Source: Lachnospiraceae bacterium
GTDB lineage: Bacteria; Bacillota_A; Clostridia; Lachnospirales; Lachnospiraceae
Direction of reading: 5' to 3'
Length of the DNA: 64,000 nt
Assembly: GCA_017516285.1 (NCBI GenBank)
Contig: JAFXDD010000006.1
Location: forward strand, 62,001 to 126,000
The number at the start of each line of letters is the position of its first letter. Position 1 is the stretch's first letter. Shown here piece after piece: positions 34,161 through 43,510 of the stretch. The notes below the pieces were generated by a model. The model searched no databases. It saw nothing but the letters and a program-made list of their open reading frames with translations, and was not told where the DNA came from. The position numbers were made by a program, and so were the translations under genes.

Positions 34161-34264
34161 TTGACAAATAGTCAAAAATGAATTATTATACTCGTAAGAT
34201 ACTAACTCGTAAGATAGTAACTTGTAATATACTAAAATTAGATGTACTAACTCTGCAGTTAGTA
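34161..34264 (+). promoter_or_regulatory. Promoter with three 15-bp iterons upstream of the DUF234 ATPase
   Basis: TTGACA (34161-34166), 17 bp, TATTAT (34184-34189). Immediately after the -10 come three tandem 15-bp units: ACTCGTAAGATACTA (34190-34204), ACTCGTAAGATAGTA (34205-34219) and ACTTGTAATATACTA (34220-34234). An inverted repeat TACTAACT/AGTTAGTA (34245-34264) follows. The iterons cover the transcription start, as a repressor site would. An all-A/T palindrome (34142-34162) at the GH3 stop overlaps the -35. Confidence 0.7.
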
Positions 34265-34321
34265 GCATATGATATACAAAAGAGAAGAAGCATATAATTG
34301 TTCGCGAGGAAAGGTGGGCAT

Positions 34322-35710
34322 ATGTTTTATTGTAGAAATAATGAGTTGGCAAAGATGGAGAAGCGTTACCGGGGCGGTGGCTTTGAGTGTGTAGTTATTT
34401 ATGGCAGGCGCAGGGTAGGTAAGACGGCGCTGATTAATGAATTTTGTCAGGATAAAAAGAAAATATATTTTTCGGCATTGGATACCACGCCTCAGGAGAA
34501 TCTTCGTTCTTTATCCAAAGCAATTAGTGAGTGTGAGAATGAAGGTGCTTTGTCTGCAGCGGAGTATAAGAGCTTTGAGGATGCTTTTGATAGGATTTCG
34601 TACTTGGCCGGTAAGGATCGTATTGTTTTTGTCATTGATGAATATCCGTATCTGGCTAAGTCGGAGCCTTCTATATCATCCAGACTGCAGCATCTGATTG
34701 ACCATGCGTGGAAGGATAGTCAGCTTTATTTGATTCTTTGTGGTTCTTCCATGAGCTTTATGGAGTATCAGGTGTTAGGATATGAGAGCCCTTTGTATGG
34801 CAGAAGAACAGCACAGTTTAAAATTGAGGCTCTGAACTATAAAGAGACAGCAGTATTTAATCCCGATTTATCAGAAGAGGAGAATGCCCTGATTTATGGT
34901 ATTACAGGTGGAATACCGCATTATATCAATAAGCTGAACGTGGATACAGATTTGGATGAGGCGATTTTAAAAAATATTTTTGACACCTCCAGCTACTTAT
35001 ATGAGGAGCCGGGTAATCTATTAAAGCAGGAGCTTAGAGAGCCGGCGGTATATAATTCCATTATTACCGCTATTGCAGAGGGAGCCTCCAAGTTAAATGA
35101 AATCTCCACGAAAACCGGAGTAGAGACAGGGCCTTGCACTAAGTATCTGAAGGTGTTGATGGATTTGGGGATTATTAAAAGGGAGACCCCGGTTGCGGAG
35201 AAAACAGGCAAAAAGTCTATTTATCTGATTGCAGATAACTTTTTCCGTTTCTGGTATCGTTTTGTGCCTCAAAATGTTTCGGCTATTTCCTCCGGTAGGG
35301 TAGAGCAGATATATGAGAGAGGAATTAAAAAGCATTTCCCAGATTACATGGGGCTGGTTTTTGAGAAGATGTGCAGGGATTACCTGTTGTATTATGCCAA
35401 GGAGTTGCCGATTGATATTCGTGAGATTGGTCAGTGGTGGGGCGCCGATGACAGGAGCAGAAGACAGGTACAGATTGACATTGTTTGCACGCCTATTGAG
35501 GGGAAGGATTACATAATCGGTTCCTGTAAGTACAAAAACGATCCGGTAGGTATAGAGGAGTACGAGCTGCTTAAAGAATGTGCGCAAGCTTTCGGAAAGG
35601 GTGAACAGTATCATTATTATATTTTTTCCAAGGGAGGCTTTACGGAGCACTTGAGGGAGCTTGGAAAGGAGGGCAAGGTGACCCTTATAGCCTTGCAGGA
35701 TATGTATTAA
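34322..35710 (+). CDS. AAA-type ATPase with C-terminal DUF234 nuclease-like domain
   Basis: About 462 residues. Walker A GRRRVGKT lies near 26-33 and Walker B VFVIDEYPYLAK near 102-113. A winged-helix region sits at about 240-310. The C-terminal DUF234 domain has FEKMCRDYLL and a PD-(D/E)XK-like pattern (QIDIV ... GSCKYK). This STAND-like ATPase family is scattered in bacteria and archaea, with no settled function; links to mobile or defence loci have been suggested. The ATG at 34322 follows GGAAAGGTGGG. The gene is alone behind an iteron-controlled promoter. Confidence 0.85.
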   Translation: MFYCRNNELAKMEKRYRGGGFECVVIYGRRRVGKTALINEFCQDKKKIYFSALDTTPQENLRSLSKAISECENEGALSAAEYKSFEDAFDRISYLAGKDRIVFVIDEYPYLAKSEPSISSRLQHLIDHAWKDSQLYLILCGSSMSFMEYQVLGYESPLYGRRTAQFKIEALNYKETAVFNPDLSEEENALIYGITGGIPHYINKLNVDTDLDEAILKNIFDTSSYLYEEPGNLLKQELREPAVYNSIITAIAEGASKLNEISTKTGVETGPCTKYLKVLMDLGIIKRETPVAEKTGKKSIYLIADNFFRFWYRFVPQNVSAISSGRVEQIYERGIKKHFPDYMGLVFEKMCRDYLLYYAKELPIDIREIGQWWGADDRSRRQVQIDIVCTPIEGKDYIIGSCKYKNDPVGIEEYELLKECAQAFGKGEQYHYYIFSKGGFTEHLRELGKEGKVTLIALQDMY

Positions 35711-35795
35711 TTGCATTATTCCATATAATAACTTTCTTTTATTATACGTCTGTGATAAAATAAAGAGGAAATTAAAAAATCGAAGGAGATACACT

Positions 35796-36821
35796 ATGCA
35801 AACGAAAACAAAAGATTACGGTATGTTTATACTGGGTATCGCTATATGCTTTGCGGTAGCAGGTCTGTCTGTATTTGTAGAAAAGTTGATTCCCGGAGAA
35901 CTGCTGGGTGCATCTATTATCGCCCTGTTTATGGGTACTATAATCAATAGCTTTTTCCATCCCTCATGGATGAAACCAGCCTTGAAATTTACTTCCAAGA
36001 AAGTCTTGAAGGGGGCAATTATCCTTTTGGGCGCGTCTCTCAGTGTTAACACCATTCTTTCTGTAGGTAAGATGACCTTCTTTGTGATGATCTTCACCTT
36101 TGCTATGTGCTTCGGCGGCGGATACTTCATTCGCAAGCTTTTTGGCTTGAATTGGAAACTGAGCAACCTGATTTCTGCGGGAACCGGAATCTGCGGCGGC
36201 TCTGCCGTAGCAGCAATTGCTCCGGTCATTGATGCCGATGACAAAGACATCGCCTTTGCAATGTCTTCTACATTCCTTTTCGATATGGTAATGATTGCAC
36301 TATACCCCATCATGGGCAAAGCTCTGGGAATGTCCGATATTGCCTACGGTATCTGGGCAGGAACTTCCGTGAATGATACCGCCAGCGTTGTTGCTTCCGG
36401 CTATGCTTTTTCCGAGGCCGCAGGCGACTTCGCCACAATGGTCAAGCTTACCCGAACCATTGCGATTATTCCTACTGTGTTGGTATTTGCCTATATCGGC
36501 ACTCGTATTAAGCAGAAGGAGATGCAAGCGGCAAACAATGGCCAGAAGGTTAATCTGATGAAGGTTATTCCTTGGTTCATAGGAGGCTTTTTGCTGCTGG
36601 CTATTTTGAACAGCGCCCACTGCATCCCCGTAGCAGTATCCGGAATTATGAAAAGTACCAGCAAATTCTTGATGGTCAGCGCCTTGGCTGCCATTGGTCT
36701 GGGAACAAGCATAACTGACTTCAAGAAAGCCGGTCTTGCTCCTATGTTCTACGGAATCACCATTGATACGCTGGTGACGTTAACGGCGCTTGTTGTCATT
36801 TGGTGCATGGGATTGATGTAA
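35796..36821 (+). CDS. YeiH-family putative sulfate exporter / transporter
   Basis: A 341-residue membrane protein with about ten transmembrane helices, of the UPF0324/YeiH family. Family signatures are GLSVFVEKLIPGELLGASIIAL near the N-terminus (long hydrophobic), GTGICGGSAVAAIAPVI near 128-144 and GTSVNDTASVVASG near 190-203. The transported solute is not proven; sulfate or sulfonate-related export is the usual label. Codons look more C/G-rich than those of the neighbours, a hint of separate origin. It ends 1 bp before the GTPase gene, so the two are probably co-transcribed. Confidence 0.9.
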   Translation: MQTKTKDYGMFILGIAICFAVAGLSVFVEKLIPGELLGASIIALFMGTIINSFFHPSWMKPALKFTSKKVLKGAIILLGASLSVNTILSVGKMTFFVMIFTFAMCFGGGYFIRKLFGLNWKLSNLISAGTGICGGSAVAAIAPVIDADDKDIAFAMSSTFLFDMVMIALYPIMGKALGMSDIAYGIWAGTSVNDTASVVASGYAFSEAAGDFATMVKLTRTIAIIPTVLVFAYIGTRIKQKEMQAANNGQKVNLMKVIPWFIGGFLLLAILNSAHCIPVAVSGIMKSTSKFLMVSALAAIGLGTSITDFKKAGLAPMFYGITIDTLVTLTALVVIWCMGLM

Positions 36822-36822
36822 T

Positions 36823-39603
36823 ATGGAAGAACAGTGTAGAAAAAAGAATATTAGTGTTGGTTTGTTGGCCCATGTAGATGCCGGTAAGACTACTCTTGCG
36901 GAGCGGCTGCTTTACATGAGTGGCAGTATCAGAAAGCTGGGCAGGGTAGACCACGGGGATACTTTTTTGGACAATAATAGTCAGGAACGTTCCAGGGGTA
37001 TTACTATATTCTCCAAACAGGCGCAGCTGACAATTGGGGAGCAGGAAGTTACGCTGTTGGACACTCCGGGTCACGTGGATTTTTCTGCGGAGATGGAGCG
37101 CGCCCTTCAGGTGTTGGACTATGCGATATTGGTCATTAGCGGTACGGACGGTGTGCAGGGGCATGTGTATACCCTTTGGAAGCTTTTAAAGAGACATCAG
37201 GTTCCTACATTCTTATTTATTAATAAAATGGATTTGGCAGAAGGCAGAGAAGAGGCTCTTTTGGCAGAGCTGAGAGAACAGTTGGGCGACGGTATTGTGG
37301 ATTTTAGCGGTACGGCGTTTGAACCGGAAGGAGTCCCAGAAAATAGCATTTCTCAGAGAGCATCCTATGAAGCAGAATTCATGGAAAATGTAGCCGTTTG
37401 CGATGAGGATGTATTGGAATATTATCTGGAGCATGGCTGCTTGGAGCCGTCTCAGATAAAGAAGCTGATTGTGGAGAGAAAGGTGTTTCCGTGCTTTTTC
37501 GGTTCTGCATTAAAGGGACAAGGTATTGAAAGGTTTATGACATGTATGTCAGAATACATGGTTTTTCCGGATTATGCAGATGCATTCGGAGCTAAGGTAT
37601 TCAAGATTTCCAGAGATGAGCAGGGGAATCGTCTGACTCATATGAAAATTACCGGTGGCTCTTTGAAGGTGAAAGCTCTGTTAACCGGTACTTCTCATTA
37701 TAAGGGTGGTGAGTCCGGTGAAAATATCTGGCAGGAAAAGATAAATCAAATCCGTATCTATTCGGGAGCAGGTTTTCAGCCGGTGAGCGAGGCGGCGGCA
37801 GGACAGATTTGTGCAGTGACAGGACTTACCAGGACTTATGCCGGACAGGGTCTGGGCATAGAGCAGGCGGATGAACAGTCAACCTTGGAGCCGGTTTTAA
37901 ATTATCAGGTGATTTTGCCACCGGAGTGTGATGTATACCAGAGCTTTTTGAAGCTTAGGGAGTTGGAGGAAGAGGACCCGACCTTACATATTGTGTGGCA
38001 GGAGGGTACCGGTGAAATACACATTCAGCTTATGGGTGAGGTGCAGATAGAGGTGCTTCGTACCTTGATTTGGGAGCGTTTCGGACTGGATGTGCGATTT
38101 GGCTCAGGCAGTATTGTATATAAGGAGCGTATTGCTTCCTGCGTGGAGGGTGTAGGCCATTTTGAACCTCTTAGACACTATGCAGAGGTACATCTGTGGA
38201 TGGAGCCTGGGGAACCGGGCAGCGGAATGACCTTTGCCACAAAATGCAGTGAGGATATTTTAAACAGGAATTGGCAGCGGTTAGTGCTGACGCATTTAGA
38301 GGAGCGCACCCATAAAGGTGTGCTTACAGGTTCAGAACTGACGGACACCAAAATTACCTTAATTGCAGGCAGGGCACACCAGAAGCATACGGAGGGTGGT
38401 GATTTCAGGCAAGCTACTTATCGTGCAGTACGTCATGGTCTGATGTATGCCTCCAGCGAGCTGTTAGAGCCGGTGTATAGTTTCCGACTGGAGTTACCTG
38501 CAGAAAATTTGGGACGGGCTATGAACGACATTCAACGCATGTATGGCCGCTTTGATGCGCCTCAAACCCAAGGGGACATGGCAGTACTGACCGGTGTGGC
38601 TCCTGTGGCAACTATGCAGGGATACCAGATGGAGGTGGCGGCATATACCCGTGGATTGGGAAGAGTTTTTTGTACCTTGCAGGGATATGAGCCATGTCAC
38701 AATGCAGAGGAGGTCATTGCAAATATCGGATATGAGCCGGAGGCTGATTTAGAGCATACCGCGGACAGTGTGTTCTGCGGTCATGGAGCCGGCTTTGTGG
38801 TGCCTTGGGACCAGGTGTATGATTATATGCATATAGAGACCGGAGTGACCGGTGGCATGACGGGGGAGGCGTATGGCTATAGCGACGGAACGAGTATGAG
38901 CATGTCGACAGATGGAAGCCATAGCTTTACACCAAGAAGAATGAACGACAATATCGATGCTGATTTTATTGCACAGGAGGAAATCGATGAAATATTTCGT
39001 CGTACCTATGGCAGTAATGAGCGCGCAAAAAAAGGCTGGGAGGGGCATAAAAGAAAGGCACCCACCCCTTATGTGGGCCAAAGTGTTGCAAGCAAGCCTA
39101 CGCCAAAGGCAAATGCAGAGGAGTATCTTTTGGTAGATGGTTATAATATTATTTTTGCCTGGGAGGACTTAAAGGAGCTGGCCGGTGTCAATATTGATGC
39201 AGCCAGAGACCGACTGGCAGACATTTTGTGTAATTATCAGGGCTACAAGAAATGCCACGTTATACTGGTATTTGATGCCTACCGCGTGAAAAATCATGCA
39301 GAGACAGTCATTCCTTATCACAACATCCATATTGTGTATACAAAGGAAGCCGAGACTGCCGATAACTACATTGCCAGAACAGCGGCACGTATGGAAGGAC
39401 AGTACAATGTTTCCGTAGCAACCTCCGATGCACTGGTGCAGATGATTATCTGGGGCAAAGGGGCTGTGAGAATATCTGCGCAGGGGCTGAGAGAAGAGAT
39501 TGAAGGCCTAAGCAGGAGCATGCAGGAAATGTATGTGAGAGAGAGCGGTAGTTTGGGGAATACGGTTTTGAATCACAGTAAAAATAATTTACTTGGAAGT
39601 TAA
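36823..39603 (+). CDS. TetM-like ribosomal GTPase fused to a NYN (YacP/Rae1-like) nuclease domain
   Basis: A 926-residue protein. Residues 1-650 have EF-G/TetM architecture: G1 AHVDAGKTT (17-25), G3 DTPGHVDF (83-90), G4 NKMDL (134-138), then the later EF-G domains. After a linker, residues ~767-905 form a NYN domain with VDGYNIIFAW, VFDAYRVK, YTKEAETADNYI and VATSDAL, the same blocks as in YacP/Rae1, a ribosome-associated endonuclease cutting mRNA in the A site. TetM-type factors bind the same site, so the fusion suggests ribosome-directed mRNA cleavage. True TetM proteins are ~640 residues without this tail, so tetracycline resistance should not be assumed. Confidence 0.88.
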   Translation: MEEQCRKKNISVGLLAHVDAGKTTLAERLLYMSGSIRKLGRVDHGDTFLDNNSQERSRGITIFSKQAQLTIGEQEVTLLDTPGHVDFSAEMERALQVLDYAILVISGTDGVQGHVYTLWKLLKRHQVPTFLFINKMDLAEGREEALLAELREQLGDGIVDFSGTAFEPEGVPENSISQRASYEAEFMENVAVCDEDVLEYYLEHGCLEPSQIKKLIVERKVFPCFFGSALKGQGIERFMTCMSEYMVFPDYADAFGAKVFKISRDEQGNRLTHMKITGGSLKVKALLTGTSHYKGGESGENIWQEKINQIRIYSGAGFQPVSEAAAGQICAVTGLTRTYAGQGLGIEQADEQSTLEPVLNYQVILPPECDVYQSFLKLRELEEEDPTLHIVWQEGTGEIHIQLMGEVQIEVLRTLIWERFGLDVRFGSGSIVYKERIASCVEGVGHFEPLRHYAEVHLWMEPGEPGSGMTFATKCSEDILNRNWQRLVLTHLEERTHKGVLTGSELTDTKITLIAGRAHQKHTEGGDFRQATYRAVRHGLMYASSELLEPVYSFRLELPAENLGRAMNDIQRMYGRFDAPQTQGDMAVLTGVAPVATMQGYQMEVAAYTRGLGRVFCTLQGYEPCHNAEEVIANIGYEPEADLEHTADSVFCGHGAGFVVPWDQVYDYMHIETGVTGGMTGEAYGYSDGTSMSMSTDGSHSFTPRRMNDNIDADFIAQEEIDEIFRRTYGSNERAKKGWEGHKRKAPTPYVGQSVASKPTPKANAEEYLLVDGYNIIFAWEDLKELAGVNIDAARDRLADILCNYQGYKKCHVILVFDAYRVKNHAETVIPYHNIHIVYTKEAETADNYIARTAARMEGQYNVSVATSDALVQMIIWGKGAVRISAQGLREEIEGLSRSMQEMYVRESGSLGNTVLNHSKNNLLGS

Positions 39604-39621
39604 TTACTTTCAAGTAAATTA
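39587..39621. terminator. Hairpin after the GTPase gene
   Basis: AATTTACTTGGAAG pairs with CTTTCAAGTAAATT across the stop codon of the GTPase gene. It is A/T-rich and could serve both converging genes. Confidence 0.5.
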
Positions 39622-39686
39622 CAATGTATATTTTCTAAAGGGAATTGCAAAGAAAGAGTTTGGAAAAGGATGATGGAGGAAGATTA

Positions 39687-40412
39687 TTACTCATCCTCCG
39701 TCTCCTGTGTAAAATAATCTGCATTTTTCAGCACAATATCTGCGTTTTCGGAAAAGCCGCCGTAGAGGTGATTGGTAACCACCTGCTGAAGCTTTTCTAA
39801 ATTTCTTTGAAGTATGGTTTCTACGATTTCGCAGTGGGCCTCGTAAAGGTGGGTCATGGCTTCCGGATTTCCTACATTTAAAAGAGCGCGAAAACGTTCG
39901 TACTGCGGATTGGAATTCACCAGCATGTCCCATATTTTCTTTTTGCCGGCCAGAGAGAAAAGCAGCTCATGGAACTGGTTGTCCAATAGAAGAAAGCGTG
40001 TGCCGGCTTCTTTTTGCTCCTCAGGCGTGAGCGTGCTCATTTGCTGAATAAGCTTTTGCTGTTCGTTCAGAGCCAGGCGTATTTTGAGTACCTGCGCCTG
40101 AGTGTAAGTATTGGCCAGGATGCGCAGGACGGCCTGCTCCACTACTTCACGCAGGAAAAGAATGTCGGATATTTCCCGGATGTCTATATAAGATACAAAG
40201 GTACCTACGTGCGGTACGACCTCCAATAAGCCCTCACTTGCCAGAGCCTTAAAGGCATCACGCACCGGGGTACGGGATACATTATATTTATTAGAGGTTT
40301 CAATTTCGCTGACAGCACTGCCGGGCAGTAGCTGCAAATGTAAAATTTCATTTTTGAGGGACTTGTAGACAATGTCTGAGGTCCCTTTCTTTTTTGTTGT
40401 TTTTGGTTCCAT
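39687..40412 (-). CDS. GntR-family (FadR/FCD) repressor of the uxu operon
   Basis: About 241 residues with an N-terminal winged helix (IVYKSLKNEILHLQLLPGSAVSE; NVSRTPVRDAFKALASEGLLEV) and a C-terminal helical FCD ligand domain. FCD-type GntR proteins such as UxuR/ExuR and GntR bind uronate or aldonate intermediates. It is divergent from uxuA/uxuB-type genes and the intergenic space holds two copies of the palindrome CTTGTATACAAG, a typical GntR site. The start at 40412 is preferred over 40418, because the GAGG site fits the spacing better. Confidence 0.88.
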   Translation of the reverse strand: MEPKTTKKKGTSDIVYKSLKNEILHLQLLPGSAVSEIETSNKYNVSRTPVRDAFKALASEGLLEVVPHVGTFVSYIDIREISDILFLREVVEQAVLRILANTYTQAQVLKIRLALNEQQKLIQQMSTLTPEEQKEAGTRFLLLDNQFHELLFSLAGKKKIWDMLVNSNPQYERFRALLNVGNPEAMTHLYEAHCEIVETILQRNLEKLQQVVTNHLYGGFSENADIVLKNADYFTQETEDE

Positions 40413-40545
40413 ACGCATATCCTCATTTATTATATGCTTTTATCTTAAAACATTTTTCTTGTGATTTCAATAAGTTTGTGTATGGAAATGCTTAAAAATG
40501 CAGAAAGTATATGGAAAAGATCTGTGATGGCGTTAGTAATCAAAA

Positions 40546-40557
40546 CTTGTATACAAG
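40546..40557. promoter_or_regulatory. GntR-type operator 1
   Basis: Perfect palindrome CTTGTATACAAG, 134 bp upstream of the repressor gene start; probably autoregulatory. Between 40413 and 40757 only the operators and the promoter were seen. Confidence 0.65.
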
Positions 40558-40679
40558 CAAAATGTTTTAGATATCTTTAAGATGTTGGAATAGACAGAGA
40601 ATTATATACATTATAGATGCTAAAAATGGTTCAAAAGATTATATAACTATTTATTTTTTATAAAACTTTTGAAAAGCAG

Positions 40680-40708
40680 TTGACACTTGTATACAAGTGT
40701 AGTATGTT
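40680..40708 (+). promoter_or_regulatory. uxu promoter with overlapping GntR operator 2
   Basis: TTGACA (40680-40685), 17 bp, TATGTT (40703-40708). The 18-bp palindrome ACACTTGTATACAAGTGT (40683-40700) starts in the -35 and fills the spacer, so the repressor would exclude RNA polymerase. Confidence 0.75.
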
Positions 40709-40757
40709 AAATATATAAATAATGAAATCATATGCCCATGGGCAGAAAGGACGAAGT

Positions 40758-41816
40758 ATGAAATTATCTTTTAGATGGTATGGCGAAGATGACAAGGTTA
40801 CTCTTCAGAATATTAGACAGATTCCGGGTATGCACTCTGTAGTTACAGCGGTGTATGATGTACCTGTAGGTGAGGTGTGGAGCAGAGAGTCCATCGCTAA
40901 GTTGAAAAAGCAGACAGAGGATGCAGGTCTTCATTTTGAGGTTATAGAATCTATTCCGGTACATGAGGATATTAAGTTAGGCAAGCCAAGCCGTGACAAA
41001 TATATTGAGAATTATTGTGAAAACATTCGTCGTGTTGCTGAGGCAGGTGTTAAGTGCATTTGCTACAATTTCATGCCTGTATTTGACTGGACACGTACTC
41101 AGTTAGACCATGTATTAGAAGATGGCTCTACTTCTTTAGTATATTATCAGGAGCAGGTTGACGTTGTAAATCCGTTAAACAGTGACAGCGATTTGACACT
41201 TCCGGGCTGGGATGCAAGCTACACACGTGATGGTCTTAAGGCAGTAGTTGCAGAGTACAATGCTATGACAGAGGAAACTTTATGGGACAACTTAAAGTAT
41301 TTCTTAGAGAGAATTATCCCGGTAGCAGCAGAGTGTGACGTTTACATGGCTATCCATGAGGATGACCCATGCTGGTCTATTTTTGGTTTACCACGTATTA
41401 TTACCTGCGAGGAAAATCTGGACAAGTTCCTGAAGTTAGTGGATGATAAGCACAATGGTATTACCTTGTGTGCAGGTTCTTTGGGATGCTCCAACAAAAA
41501 CGATGTAGTAAAGATGGCAGCAAAGTATGCAGCTATGGGCCGTATTCACTTTGTACACATGAGAAACGTAGCAATTTTAGAGAATGGTTTTGAAGAAAGA
41601 GCACACTTGTCCAGCTGTGGCAGCTTAGATATGTATGCAATTATGAAGGCACTTTATGACAATGGTTTTACAGGCTACGTTAGACCTGACCATGGCCGTA
41701 TGATCTGGGGAGAAACAGGCCGTGCAGGTTACGGATTATATGACAGAGCTTTAGGTGCTACTTACCTTAATGGTTTATGGGAAGCAATCGAAAAGGCTGA
41801 TAAAGCAAATAAATAA
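40758..41816 (+). CDS. uxuA: Mannonate dehydratase
   Basis: A 352-residue TIM-barrel enzyme that dehydrates D-mannonate to 2-keto-3-deoxygluconate in hexuronate catabolism. It starts [16 protein letters not shown], typical of UxuA. Metal-site candidates are seen in MAIHEDDP (near 197-204), TLCAGSLG (near 235), HFVHMRN and RPDHGR (near 305). The length matches Gram-positive UxuA. AGAAAGGA precedes the ATG at 40758. It forms an operon with the downstream dehydrogenase under GntR control, and complements the GH88 pathway at 7165. Confidence 0.93.
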   Translation: MKLSFRWYGEDDKVTLQNIRQIPGMHSVVTAVYDVPVGEVWSRESIAKLKKQTEDAGLHFEVIESIPVHEDIKLGKPSRDKYIENYCENIRRVAEAGVKCICYNFMPVFDWTRTQLDHVLEDGSTSLVYYQEQVDVVNPLNSDSDLTLPGWDASYTRDGLKAVVAEYNAMTEETLWDNLKYFLERIIPVAAECDVYMAIHEDDPCWSIFGLPRIITCEENLDKFLKLVDDKHNGITLCAGSLGCSNKNDVVKMAAKYAAMGRIHFVHMRNVAILENGFEERAHLSSCGSLDMYAIMKALYDNGFTGYVRPDHGRMIWGETGRAGYGLYDRALGATYLNGLWEAIEKADKANK

Positions 41817-41832
41817 TTTGGAGGATATCGAG

Positions 41833-42681
41833 ATGAAATTACCAATTCAGATGGATTTAACAGGTAAGGTTGCAGTTGTTACAGGTGCAGGCGGCGTATT
41901 GTGCAGCGTTATGGCAGAGGCACTTGCTATGTGTGGTGCAAAGGTTGCACTGTTAGACAGAAATTTAGAGGCAGCTCAGGCAAAGGCTGATGAAATTGCA
42001 GCAAAGGGCTATATTGCAAAGGGTTATGCAGCAAATGTATTAGAAAAGGAATCTTTAGCAGCAGCGCATGAGGCTATTTTAAAGGACCTTGGCACTTGCG
42101 ATATTTTGATTAATGGTGCGGGCGGCAACAACCCAATGGCTACTACAGATAAGGAATATTTTGAAATCGGTGATATCGATGCTGATACGAAGTCTTTCTT
42201 CGATTTAGAACAGAAGGGTGTTGAATTTGTATTTAATTTAAACTTTATCGGCACTTTACTTCCTACACAGGAATTTGCAAAGGATATGGTTACTAAGGAG
42301 CATACAAATATTTTAAATATTGCTTCTATGAACGCTTACACACCACTTACCAAGATTCCTGCATACTCCGGTGCGAAGGCTGCTATCACCAACTTCACAC
42401 AGTGGTTGGCAGTACACTTCTCCAAGACCGGTATCCGTGTAAATGCTATTGCTCCGGGCTTCTTTGCAACCAAGCAGAATGCAGCTTTATTGTTCAATGC
42501 TGACGGTACTCCGACAGCCAGAACAGGCAAGATTTTGGCTGCTACTCCAATGGGCCGTTTTGGTGAGACAGAGGAGTTGTTAGGCGCTACCCTGTTCCTT
42601 TTAAATGACGAAGCTGCAAGCTTTATTACAGGTGTGTGTATTCCGATTGACGGTGGTTTCTCTTCTTATTCAGGAGTATAA
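41833..42681 (+). CDS. uxuB: SDR-type D-mannonate oxidoreductase (fructuronate reductase)
   Basis: A 282-residue short-chain dehydrogenase. Cofactor loop VVTGAGG lies near 15-21, NGAGG near 95, a catalytic Ser in NIASMNAYTP near 160 and YSGAKAA with Tyr/Lys near 176-180. The C-terminus GVCIPIDGGFSSYSGV is typical. In this context it reduces fructuronate to mannonate, supplying UxuA. It is of the SDR type, not the long-chain type found in E. coli UxuB, so the symbol reflects role. TTGGAGG precedes the ATG at 41833. A hairpin follows. Confidence 0.85.
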   Translation: MKLPIQMDLTGKVAVVTGAGGVLCSVMAEALAMCGAKVALLDRNLEAAQAKADEIAAKGYIAKGYAANVLEKESLAAAHEAILKDLGTCDILINGAGGNNPMATTDKEYFEIGDIDADTKSFFDLEQKGVEFVFNLNFIGTLLPTQEFAKDMVTKEHTNILNIASMNAYTPLTKIPAYSGAKAAITNFTQWLAVHFSKTGIRVNAIAPGFFATKQNAALLFNADGTPTARTGKILAATPMGRFGETEELLGATLFLLNDEAASFITGVCIPIDGGFSSYSGV

Positions 42682-42712
42682 AATTTATAATTTTTATATA
42701 GCATACCAAATG

Positions 42713-42742
42713 AGCCCGTTTGCATGAAAGTGCAGGCGGGCT
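42713..42742 (+). terminator. Terminator of the uxu operon
   Basis: GCCCGTTTGCA pairs with TGCAGGCGGGC through G-U wobbles around a short loop. The T-tract is poor. Confidence 0.5.
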
Positions 42743-42864
42743 TAATGTTATATGTAGTAACTAAAATTCAGTAAATTCTAATGTAGCATTTACTGAATAG
42801 TTGTGATACAATAAATATTACTAAAGGTCTTAAGTGACCATACAATGAATTGTGGTACATACGA

Positions 42865-43503
42865 ATGATGGAAGAAAGAAAATTTTTGGATTTAAGGGAT
42901 ATGGCTCGTATCGGCTGTAATGATTGCAGAGGGTGTTACAGCTGTTGTCAGGGCATGGGAGACAGTGTGGTGCTGAACCCGTATGATGTGCATAGCTTGT
43001 CTTTGCAGCTTAAGATGCCTGTGGATAGTTTATTTCAGGAATGGCTTCAGTTGACAGTGGTGGATGGTTTGCTTCAACCCAGCATGGCTATGAATGGTGT
43101 GGCTGAGAGGTGTCATGCCTTGGATGAAAATGGGCGCTGCAGTATTCATGCTTTTCGTCCTTCTATATGCAGATTGTTTCCTTTGGGCAGGCAGTATACG
43201 GAGCAGGGGATACAGTATTTTGTGTTAGAGGATGCCTGTCCGGCAGAGGCGAAGACAAAGGTAAAGATATCCAAATGGGTGGAAAGACCGGAATTTAGAG
43301 AACACGAAACGTTTTTATGGCAGTGGCATACTTTTAAGAAGCTGTGTATGGCCAGTCTGTCAGAAAGCAGCGATGAGACGTATCACAAGCAATTACTGAT
43401 GTATGTGCTGCAGCTCTTTTTTAGAAAGCCTTATCCGGAAGGCAGATTTTACGAGGAATTTTTAGCGCGTCTTAAGGAAGCGCAGGAAGTAATAGGAGGC
43501 TGA
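42865..43503 (+). CDS. YkgJ-family cysteine-cluster protein
   Basis: About 212 residues. The N-terminal CNDCRGCYSCC run, followed by CHALDENGRCSIHAFRPSIC, gives the eight-cysteine pattern of the YkgJ/Fe-S or zinc-binding family. Role unknown; members are thought to bind an Fe-S cluster or zinc. The start is uncertain: ATG at 42865 or 42868, neither with a strong site. It ends 7 bp before the next gene, suggesting co-transcription. Confidence 0.78.
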   Translation: MMEERKFLDLRDMARIGCNDCRGCYSCCQGMGDSVVLNPYDVHSLSLQLKMPVDSLFQEWLQLTVVDGLLQPSMAMNGVAERCHALDENGRCSIHAFRPSICRLFPLGRQYTEQGIQYFVLEDACPAEAKTKVKISKWVERPEFREHETFLWQWHTFKKLCMASLSESSDETYHKQLLMYVLQLFFRKPYPEGRFYEEFLARLKEAQEVIGG

Positions 43504-43510
43504 TGTTTTT

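Noticed and set aside
35093..35794. Long antisense reading frame opposite the DUF234 ATPase gene
   Set aside because: Composition is unlike a natural protein, and the plus-strand gene has clear ATPase motifs.
36823..39603. Tetracycline resistance gene (tetM/tetO type)
   Set aside because: The GTPase half is TetM-like, but the protein is ~290 residues too long because of the NYN domain and lies next to a YeiH gene with no mobile-element context; resistance is not supported.
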